7,181 nucleotides of DNA from Paracoccaceae bacterium. Its GTDB lineage: Bacteria; Pseudomonadota; Alphaproteobacteria; Rhodobacterales; Rhodobacteraceae. Position 1 is the stretch's first letter, and each line of letters begins with the position of its first letter. Made by a program: the position numbers and the translations under genes. Below, one piece after another: positions 1-4,520 of this stretch. The stretch is from assembly GCA_007123625.1 (NCBI GenBank), contig SKKS01000235.1, positions 1 through 7,181 of the forward strand, written 5' to 3'. The notes below the pieces were generated by a model. That model was not told the origin of the DNA. It saw only the letters and a list, made by a program, of their open reading frames with translations, and did no database searches.

Positions 1-2
1 AT

Positions 3-77
3 TGAAAAGTATGGAATCAGAAAGTTGCAGATAGCGAATTTACCCAGTTTGCTGTGGAACTTCGGATTCCCCCTCAT
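3..77 (-). CDS. Possible 5' end of an unrecognised gene running off the left edge
   Basis: On the minus strand an ATG at 77-75 opens a frame that stays open for 25 codons to the window edge, beginning MRGNPKFHSKLGK. It is preceded by GAGGGG (88-83) with a five-base spacer, a good ribosome-binding match. The stretch is about 40% GC, much lower than the rest of the window, so it could belong to a transferred segment or could simply be a noncoding AT-rich gap. I recognise no family in the visible residues. Twenty-five open codons in AT-rich DNA are weak evidence, so this is tentative. A plus-strand frame ending in TAG at 32-34 (tail ESESCR) is an alternative, equally unproven. Confidence 0.25.
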   Translation of the reverse strand, partial: MRGNPKFHSKLGKFAICNFLIPYFS

Positions 78-128
78 AAATACCCCTCAGACCGGTTGGA
101 TTCGCCGGGCCAATACAAGAAAAGTCTC

Positions 129-159
129 GAAGGTCCGCCTCGGCGGGCCTTCTCCTTTT
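129..159 (+). terminator. Rho-independent terminator-like hairpin
   Basis: A ten-base-pair stem (129-138 with 143-152, one G-T wobble, tetraloop CTCG) is followed by TCC and then TTTT at 156-159. It would end plus-strand transcription entering from the left, before the DUF938 gene. The T-run is short and interrupted, so efficiency is uncertain. No upstream plus-strand gene is visible in the window. Confidence 0.55.
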
Positions 160-168
160 GTTCAAACC

Positions 169-196
169 CTGTCAGAAAAGCGCCATGACGTATGGT
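169..196 (+). promoter_or_regulatory. Weak promoter candidate for the DUF938 gene
   Basis: CTGTCA (169-174) and TATGGT (191-196) are separated by 16 bases, each matching four of six positions of the sigma-70 consensus. It lies just after the terminator-like hairpin and about 65 bases before the methyltransferase start, and it overlaps the inverted repeat at 172-203. Matches this weak occur by chance, so this is only a candidate. Confidence 0.22.
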
Positions 197-203
197 TTTC
201 TGA
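172..203. repeat. Inverted repeat upstream of the DUF938 gene
   Basis: TCAGAAAA (172-179) is exactly complementary to TTTTCTGA (196-203). Inside it CCAT (183-186) pairs with ATGG (192-195) around loop GACGT, leaving GCG (180-182) as a bulge. That is 12 base pairs in all. There is no T-run after it that would make it a simple plus-strand terminator. It overlaps the weak promoter candidate, so an operator or a 5'-leader hairpin is possible. Its function is unknown. Confidence 0.5.
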
Positions 204-261
204 TCATCGGTCGCGGTGGCAGCGCCGGGGTTACGGGGAGGCGCTCCGGGACGGTCGCCGC

Positions 262-921
262 ATGACCCGGAAACTGGACCTGCCCGACAGCTGCGCGCCC
301 ATGTCCGAAGGATTGCCCTTCGCGCCCTCGGCGGCGCGCAACGCAGCGCCCATCGGCGATGTGCTGGCACGCCACCTGTCCGCGCAGGGCAACGTGCTGG
401 AACTGGCAAGCGGCACCGGCCAGCATGCGGTCGCCTTCGCCGCCCGGTTTCCCGGACTGGTCTGGCAGTCCAGCGATCTGGCGCCCCGGAACCTTGCTAC
501 CATCCGCGCGCGAGTCCGCGCCACCGGGCTGGCAACGCTGCGCGATCCGGTGACGTTGGATGCCTGTGCGCCGGGCTGGGGCATGTCCCGTACCGGACAG
601 GACGCGGTGGTGCTGGTGAACCTGCTGCATCTGGTCTCCAAACCCGAGGCCGCGACCCTGCTGGCCGAAGTCCCCCGCGCGCTGGTACCCGGCGGGGTGT
701 TCGCCGTTTACGGCCCGTTCCGCCGCAATGGCGTGCTGCACAGCGAAGGTGATCGCGCCTTCGATGCGCATCTGCGCGCGCAGGACCCAGCCATTGGCTA
801 CAAGGACGCCGCCTGGGTCGCCGAGCGCCTGCGCGCAGGCGGGCTGGACCTGGTCGAACAGGTCGAGATGCCCGCAGGCAACCTGATGCTGATCGCGCGC
901 CGCCCCTCTGGCAGCGCTTGA
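262..921 (+). CDS. DUF938 family, SAM-dependent methyltransferase-like protein
   Basis: A 219-residue protein of the DUF938 family, which has a class I S-adenosylmethionine methyltransferase fold. The substrate is unknown and it is presumably cytosolic. After the opening MTRKLDLPDSCAP comes the family block PSAARNAAPI (22-31). Then follow the SAM-binding motif I VLELASGTGQH (45-55), an acidic residue after strand 2 in SSDLAP (D72), DAVVLVNLLHLV (114-125) in the motif IV region, and GGVFAVYGPF (144-153). The frame stays open upstream to the window edge, but those 79 or more codons cover a hairpin and AT-rich DNA and lack family similarity. ATG 262 therefore fits the family start best; ATG 301 would remove conserved N-terminal residues. 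The ribosome site is weak (GGGA at 248-251). The stop codon lies inside an FNR-type box serving the next gene. Confidence 0.88.
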   Translation: MTRKLDLPDSCAPMSEGLPFAPSAARNAAPIGDVLARHLSAQGNVLELASGTGQHAVAFAARFPGLVWQSSDLAPRNLATIRARVRATGLATLRDPVTLDACAPGWGMSRTGQDAVVLVNLLHLVSKPEAATLLAEVPRALVPGGVFAVYGPFRRNGVLHSEGDRAFDAHLRAQDPAIGYKDAAWVAERLRAGGLDLVEQVEMPAGNLMLIARRPSGSA

Positions 922-931
922 TCCAGATCAA
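918..931 (+). promoter_or_regulatory. FNR/FnrL-type binding site
   Basis: TTGATCCAGATCAA is a perfect match to the FNR/CRP-superfamily consensus TTGAT-N4-ATCAA, and one further flanking pair (C917, G932) extends the symmetry. It overlaps the stop codon of the DUF938 gene and lies 57 bases before the AhpD-like start. If it works as a class II activator site centred at -41.5, transcription would start near 966, leaving a leader of about 23 bases that includes the ribosome site. A weak -10 match, TGCAAT (951-956), fits roughly. Related Dnr/NnrR regulators use similar sites, so the exact regulator is inferred. Confidence 0.75.
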
Positions 932-975
932 GGCCGCGCTGTGTCACCCGTGCAATCCCCTTCGAAACATTCATC

Positions 976-982
976 AAGGGGA
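976..982 (+). promoter_or_regulatory. Ribosome binding site of the AhpD-like gene
   Basis: AAGGGGA ends six bases before ATG 989. It selects this ATG over the in-frame upstream start codon near 941, which has no comparable site and lies next to the FNR-type box. Confidence 0.7.
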
Positions 983-988
983 ATTCGT

Positions 989-1336
989 ATGGACTACGCT
1001 GCCTTCATCAACGACACCCGCGCCCAGAGCCGCACCCTCGCCAAGACCATCCCCGACGCCATGAAGGGGTTCGGCGCCCTGTCGCGCGGGGTCAAGGAAG
1101 GTGGCACGCTGGGCCCGAAGGAAAAAGAATTCGTGGCCCTGGGCATCGCCGTGGCTGTCCGCTGCGAACCCTGCATCGCCTTTCATGTCGAAGCCCTGAT
1201 CAAGGCAGGCGCCACCCGTGAGGAATTGGGCGACGTGCTGGCCATGTGTATCCAGATGGGCGGCGGTCCGGCGGTCATGTACGCGGGCAAGGCGCTGGAG
1301 TGCTGGGACCAGCTGACCGGCGCACAGGCGGGCTGA
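989..1336 (+). CDS. Carboxymuconolactone decarboxylase / AhpD-like family protein
   Basis: A 115-residue, mainly helical protein of the CMD/AhpD family. The diagnostic part is the CxxCxxxH motif C59-E-P-C62-I-A-F-H66 in VRCEPCIAFH, preceded twelve residues upstream by E47. This reproduces the Glu/Cys/Cys/His spacing of the AhpD peroxidase active site. Members with this motif are thiol-dependent hydroperoxide reductases, whereas true gamma-carboxymuconolactone decarboxylases lack the CxxC, so an antioxidant or redox role is favoured. The glycine-rich segment after MCIQM (86-90) is also typical. The gene stands alone, following the DUF938 gene and convergent with hdaA. A perfect FNR-type box at 918-931 suggests activation under low oxygen. 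The physiological substrate and the reductant are unknown. Confidence 0.88.
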   Translation: MDYAAFINDTRAQSRTLAKTIPDAMKGFGALSRGVKEGGTLGPKEKEFVALGIAVAVRCEPCIAFHVEALIKAGATREELGDVLAMCIQMGGGPAVMYAGKALECWDQLTGAQAG

Positions 1337-1366
1337 GCGCCCTTCGCGGCAGGGGTGGCGCGGCAC

Positions 1367-1386
1367 CGGGGCGCACGCGCGCCCCG
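1367..1386. terminator. GC-rich hairpin between convergent genes
   Basis: An eight-base-pair perfect stem (1367-1374 with 1379-1386, loop ACGC) lies between the stop of the AhpD-like gene (1336) and the stop of hdaA (1392). Its location suggests a shared terminator. There is no T-run on either side, so it may pause polymerase or act with Rho rather than as a classical intrinsic terminator. Confidence 0.4.
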
Positions 1387-1391
1387 CCATC

Positions 1392-2099
1392 TTACTCCCG
1401 GTCGTCGCCAAACCGGGCAAGCACCTCGGCGGCCAGCGCCACGCTGACCCGCGCCTGCCCGGCCAGCGCGCGGCGATCCAGTGCATCGACCAGGCGTTGC
1501 GCCACCGCCAGCGACCGTTCCATCCGCGCCAGCACGAAGCTGACCACCTGCGCGCTGACCGCGATCTGGCGATCGGCGAAAAGCTTGACAAGCACCGCCT
1601 GCAACAGCGCGTCGTCGGGGGCCTCAAGCGAGACCAGCGCCGCCGCCTCCAGGCGCGAGGCCAGATCCGGCAGGCCCAGCGGCAGCCGCGCCGGTGCTGC
1701 GCGGGCGGTCAGCAACAGCCGCCCCTCCGCTTCGGCCACAAGGTTGTGCAGATGAAAAAGCGCTTCTTCGGCGGCGCGACACCCGGCAATGCTGTCGATA
1801 TCTTCGACCCCGATCCGCGCGTGGCGCGCAACCAGCGCCGCCAGATCGGCCTTTGCCAGCGCCGCTGCAGGAACCAGCACTCCGCCCGCTTCCTGTGCCC
1901 ACAGATGCGCCAGATGCGTCTTGCCTGCGCCTTCGGGGCCGGTCAGTACCAGCTTGCCCTGCGGCCAGTTGCGCCAGCCCTCGACGACCGCCAGCGCCCG
2001 AGCATTGGCGGGCGTGACAAAGAAATCCGCCCGCCCCATGGCTGCGGGCAGCGGCAGTCCCATCGGAATTTGCTGCGGGATATGCTTGGGCGCAGACAT
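1392..2099 (-). CDS. hdaA: HdaA, DnaA-related regulator of replication initiation
   Basis: A 235-residue DnaA-like AAA+ protein without the DnaA DNA-binding domain, as expected for Hda/HdaA. With the DNA-loaded beta clamp it stimulates ATP hydrolysis by DnaA and prevents re-initiation. Near the N terminus, QIPMGL (10-15) fits the alphaproteobacterial QLPLxL clamp-binding pattern. Walker A is GPEGAGKT (54-61) and Walker B is VEDID (98-102), with Glu-Asp in place of the common Asp-Asp. The sensor I region is LLLTARAAP (128-136), and R149 in DLASRL is a candidate arginine finger. The gene directly follows perM, probably as one transcript. A TTG at 2114 gives five extra residues and a TTGA overlap with the perM stop, so the start is uncertain. 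ATG 2099 keeps the clamp motif near the N terminus but has no close ribosome site. Confidence 0.88.
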   Translation of the reverse strand: MSAPKHIPQQIPMGLPLPAAMGRADFFVTPANARALAVVEGWRNWPQGKLVLTGPEGAGKTHLAHLWAQEAGGVLVPAAALAKADLAALVARHARIGVEDIDSIAGCRAAEEALFHLHNLVAEAEGRLLLTARAAPARLPLGLPDLASRLEAAALVSLEAPDDALLQAVLVKLFADRQIAVSAQVVSFVLARMERSLAVAQRLVDALDRRALAGQARVSVALAAEVLARFGDDRE

Positions 2100-2110
2100 G
2101 GCGGTATGGT

Positions 2111-3229
2111 TCAACTTTCCTTGTCGGGGCGCCGCGCCCCGGGGTCCGCCGGCGGCGGCGCGAACCGCTGTGGATGCACGGGCGGCGCACCCGCTTCATA
2201 AAGCGGGCTGTCCATATAGCGCCCCACGGCGAATTTCACCAGCACCCCCGCTGCCGCCGCCACCGGCACCGCCACCAGCATGCCGGTGAACCCGAACAGC
2301 GCCCCAAAGGCCGTGACCGCAAGCAACAGCCACACCGGATGCAGCCCGACCGACCCGCCTACCAGCCGTGGCACCAGCACGTTCCCTTCCAGAAACTGGC
2401 CCACCCCGAAGATCGCCACCACCGCCAGGATCGGAAACGGCGTGCCCCAGAACTGGAACAGCGCCAGCCCGATGGACAGCACGCCCCCGATGATCGCGCC
2501 GACGAAGGGAATGAACGAGATCATCCCCGCCAGCACGCCCACCACCAGCCCGAACTGCAACCCCACGATCATCAACGCGGTCGCGTAATACACCGCAAGG
2601 ATCAGGCAGACCGAGATCTGCCCGCGCACGAACCCCGCCAGCGCCCGGTCGATCTGAAACGCAAGATCGCGGATCGTCGGCGCATGGCGGCGCGGCAGCA
2701 ACACATCGATCCGCGCCAGCAGGCGCGGCCAATCCAGCAACAGATAGAACGTGACCACCGGCGCCACGACCACGAACAACACCACCCCGATCAGTCCCGA
2801 CACCGCGCCCATCGCGCCCTCGGCCAGCGCCATGCCACGGCTGCGCAGCGCGTCGCCCGCGGCATCGAGGGTGCGCAGGAGCACGCTGTCTTCGTCCAGA
2901 ATCCCCGGAAAACGCCCCAGCAGCGCCGCCTGCGCCTGTTCGAACAACCCGGGCGCGGACTCGACCAGCCGCGTGCCCTGCGCCAGCACCAGCGGGATCA
3001 CCCCCACCGCAAGCGCCACGCTGGCCCCGATCATGCCGAACAGGATCACCGCCGCCGCCGCCGCGCGCGGCAACCCCAGCCGCATCAGCCGCCCCGTCAA
3101 CGGATCAAGGAAATACGCCATCGCCGCGCCCGCAACAAAGGGCAGCAGCACGTCACCCAGCAGCCACAGCACGCCACCGAAGGCCAGCAGCGCCCCGCCC
3201 CAGAAAAGCGCCTGTTCCCGTGTGCTCAT
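2111..3229 (-). CDS. PerM / AI-2E family transporter-like membrane protein
   Basis: A 372-residue inner-membrane protein of the PerM (AI-2E transporter) family. Hydrophobic segments lie at about 7-25, 28-42, 57-82, 142-165, 205-260 (two or three helices), 265-280 and 297-335. A soluble region lies between about 85 and 138, a pattern usual for the family. Conserved blocks include SFIPFVGAIIGG (238-249) and GQFLEGNVLVPRLVGG (277-292). The tail after about 340 is proline-rich and hydrophilic. The family includes the proposed AI-2 exporter TqsA and Na+/H+ antiporter-like members, so the substrate cannot be read from the sequence. The frame extends upstream to 3667, but ATG 3229 (MSTREQALFWGG) matches family N termini; its ribosome site is weak. 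The gene precedes hdaA, with the two ends overlapping or nearly touching, and diverges from the DUF1289 gene. Confidence 0.88.
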   Translation of the reverse strand: MSTREQALFWGGALLAFGGVLWLLGDVLLPFVAGAAMAYFLDPLTGRLMRLGLPRAAAAAVILFGMIGASVALAVGVIPLVLAQGTRLVESAPGLFEQAQAALLGRFPGILDEDSVLLRTLDAAGDALRSRGMALAEGAMGAVSGLIGVVLFVVVAPVVTFYLLLDWPRLLARIDVLLPRRHAPTIRDLAFQIDRALAGFVRGQISVCLILAVYYATALMIVGLQFGLVVGVLAGMISFIPFVGAIIGGVLSIGLALFQFWGTPFPILAVVAIFGVGQFLEGNVLVPRLVGGSVGLHPVWLLLAVTAFGALFGFTGMLVAVPVAAAAGVLVKFAVGRYMDSPLYEAGAPPVHPQRFAPPPADPGARRPDKES

Positions 3230-3303
3230 CTCGGTGACCCGCCTGTGTCCCGCCCGCGCAGCGCCTGATGCGGGCGCGCGCATCATTGCCCGGCCCGGGG
3301 TCG

Positions 3304-3317
3304 CAGCGCAAGCGCTG
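3304..3317. repeat. Short palindrome in the divergent perM / DUF1289 promoter region
   Basis: CAGCGC and GCGCTG flank a two-base centre (AA). The element overlaps the first two bases of the -35 candidate of the DUF1289 promoter and lies between two divergent genes, which is a usual place for an operator. In GC-rich DNA a six-base arm can occur by chance. Confidence 0.3.
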
Positions 3318-3343
3318 GACAGCGCCGCATGGGCCGCTATACC
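3316..3343 (+). promoter_or_regulatory. Promoter candidate for the DUF1289 gene
   Basis: TGGACA (3316-3321; five of six to the -35 consensus) is followed after 16 bases by TATACC (3338-3343; four of six to -10). Transcription would start near 3350, giving a leader of about 27 bases that contains the ribosome site. This is the best sigma-70-like match I found in the window. Confidence 0.45.
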
Positions 3344-3363
3344 GGGAGACCTACCCCTACCGC

Positions 3364-3367
3364 AGGA
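3364..3367 (+). promoter_or_regulatory. Ribosome binding site deciding a GTG start
   Basis: AGGA is separated by nine bases from GTG 3377. It supports that GTG over the in-frame ATG at 3329, which would lie within the likely promoter region. Confidence 0.5.
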
Positions 3368-3376
3368 CCGCACCCC

Positions 3377-3610
3377 GTGACCGATGATATCTGGAAACGC
3401 AACGAGATCGAAAGCCCCTGTATCAAGGTCTGCGTGATTCATCCCGAATCGCGGGTTTGCACAGGTTGCCTGCGCACCATCGACGAGATCACCACCTGGG
3501 CCCGGATGACCCCCGAGGAACGGCGCACGATCATGGTGGCGCTGCCCACGCGCGCGGGACTGCTGCGCCAGCGCCGGGGCGGGCGCGCCGGTCGGCTGGA
3601 ACGCGGCTGA
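3377..3610 (+). CDS. DUF1289 domain protein (small four-cysteine protein)
   Basis: A 77-residue protein of the DUF1289 family, function unknown. After a short lead VTDDIWKRNEIE comes the family core with four cysteines at 15, 19, 28 and 31 (C-x3-C-x8-C-x2-C, SPCIKVC...CTGC). This arrangement could bind zinc or an iron-sulfur cluster. It is followed by the conserved helix-forming segment LRTIDEITTWARMTPEERR (32-50). The C-terminal twenty or so residues are Arg/Gly-rich and probably disordered. GTG is chosen as the start because of the AGGA site nine bases upstream and because homologous proteins begin at about this point. The gene diverges from perM, has its own promoter candidate, and converges with the cysQ-type gene. 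Metal binding is inferred from the cysteine spacing only. Confidence 0.87.
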   Translation: MTDDIWKRNEIESPCIKVCVIHPESRVCTGCLRTIDEITTWARMTPEERRTIMVALPTRAGLLRQRRGGRAGRLERG

Positions 3611-3612
3611 GC

Positions 3613-3697
3613 GCGGGCGCGTGCGTCGATACCTGCCCCGTGGCTGAATGCAGGCGCGCGCGTCCATATCTACTGCGTGGCTAACGCAGGCGCGCGC
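3613..3697. repeat. Degenerate tandem repeat of 36-37 bp, two and one third copies
   Basis: Copy 1 (3613-3649) and copy 2 (3650-3685) align with one gap and eight mismatches over 36 positions, about 78% identity. Copy 3 is partial: its first 12 bases (3686-3697) are identical to the start of copy 2 (GCAGGCGCGCGC). The partial copy lies within a perfect 12-base palindrome, AGGCGCGCGCCT (3688-3699). The unit is not a constant multiple of three and lies after the DUF1289 stop, so it is not a protein repeat. It fills most of the convergent gap between the DUF1289 and cysQ-type genes. I see no T-run that would make it an intrinsic terminator. Confidence 0.6.
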
Positions 3698-3737
3698 CTA
3701 TTCCCGCCCCTTCGGACCTCGCGGTCGCACCCGCCGC

Positions 3738-4520
3738 TTACCGCTGCGGGCGCAACCGCGCCAGAAGCGCCGCATGCAATTCGGGCGATGCGGCGATAAT
3801 CCCGTCACTGCGCGGGTCCGGGCCGGCAAAGCGCGGCGCGTGGCCCTGACGGTCGGAAACGCGCGCGCCCGCCTCCTGCGCGATCAGGGTTGCGGCGGCG
3901 ATATCCCAGTCCCAGGTGCGGCGCAGGGTCAGCATCGCATCGAACGCACCTTCGGCCACCAGCGCCATGCGCCAGGCCAGCGACGGGCGAAAATGCCGCT
4001 CGACCGGGGGCACCCCGCCCGGCCACAGTTCGGGCGCCAGTTGCGGGCGCGCCGCCAGCACGCGCGCACCCTCCAGTCCCTTGCGCAGTGGCACTGCCAG
4101 GCGTCGCCCGTTCAGCCACGCCCCCTGCCCCAGCGCCGCCGCATAGGTCAGGTCCATCAGCGGCAGATGCACGACAGCCGCCACCGGCGCGCCGCCGCGC
4201 ACCACCGCCAGCGCGTGGGCGAAACTGCGCTGCCCGTCGATGAAGGCGCGCGTCCCGTCGATCGGGTCCACCACAAAGACCGACGCACGGGCCAGCCGCG
4301 ACGGATCATCCGCGCTTTCCTCGGAGAGCCAGCCATAGCCGGGCCGCGCGCCCATGAGGCGCGCGCGCAGCATGGCGTCGATCTCCAGGTCGGCCTCGGT
4401 TACCGGGCCCTGCCCGTCGCCCTTGTCCCACTGGCGCGGACCCTTGCCGAAATGGCGCGCCGCGATCGTACCTGCGGCCACGGCCGCATCGGTCAGCAGC
4501 GCCAGATCATTCCCCGGCAA
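3738..4520 (-). CDS. Inositol monophosphatase family protein, CysQ-like 3'(2'),5'-bisphosphate nucleotidase
   Basis: A 260-residue Mg2+-dependent phosphatase of the IMPase/CysQ superfamily. The metal-binding motifs are all present: SEE (66-68) in GYGWLSEES, DPIDGT (85-90) with phenylalanine in the expected RAF position (91-93), and TWDWDIAAATLIAQEAG (202-218). The CysQ branch converts 3'-phosphoadenosine 5'-phosphate to AMP, and the SuhB branch hydrolyses inositol phosphates. The sequence resembles proteins usually annotated cysQ in Rhodobacterales, but substrate choice is not certain. No in-frame ATG is available near the expected N terminus. A TTG at 4520, with GAGGG eight bases upstream, gives MPGNDLALLTDAA, which fits family starts. 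The gene overlaps the end of pmbA by 14 bases, so the two are very probably co-transcribed and translationally coupled. Confidence 0.86.
   Translation of the reverse strand: MPGNDLALLTDAAVAAGTIAARHFGKGPRQWDKGDGQGPVTEADLEIDAMLRARLMGARPGYGWLSEESADDPSRLARASVFVVDPIDGTRAFIDGQRSFAHALAVVRGGAPVAAVVHLPLMDLTYAAALGQGAWLNGRRLAVPLRKGLEGARVLAARPQLAPELWPGGVPPVERHFRPSLAWRMALVAEGAFDAMLTLRRTWDWDIAAATLIAQEAGARVSDRQGHAPRFAGPDPRSDGIIAASPELHAALLARLRPQR

Noticed and set aside
90..115. tRNA-like 3' end (GGTTGGATTC followed by CCA-like bases)
   Set aside because: No matching acceptor, D-arm or anticodon arm can be drawn upstream, and the T-arm match is poor.
25..261. N-terminal extension of the DUF938 frame to 25 or beyond
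   Set aside because: The extra 79 codons cross a terminator-like hairpin and an AT-rich inverted repeat, have no family similarity, and the family start fits ATG 262.
2111..3229. Naming the PerM-type protein as an AI-2 exporter
   Set aside because: The family name comes from E. coli TqsA. Other members have different activities and nothing in the sequence identifies the substrate.
2174..3268. Long plus-strand frame of 364 codons
   Set aside because: It lies antisense to perM, is extremely rich in His, Gln, Arg and Pro, and shows no domain. It is a typical GC-rich shadow of a membrane-protein gene.
3230..3667. Upstream extension of perM by 146 codons
   Set aside because: It runs antisense through the whole DUF1289 gene, and the PerM family N terminus matches ATG 3229.
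3613..3697. Tandem repeat considered as a CRISPR array
   Set aside because: The units are directly adjacent without unique spacers, copies differ from one another, and no cas gene is present.
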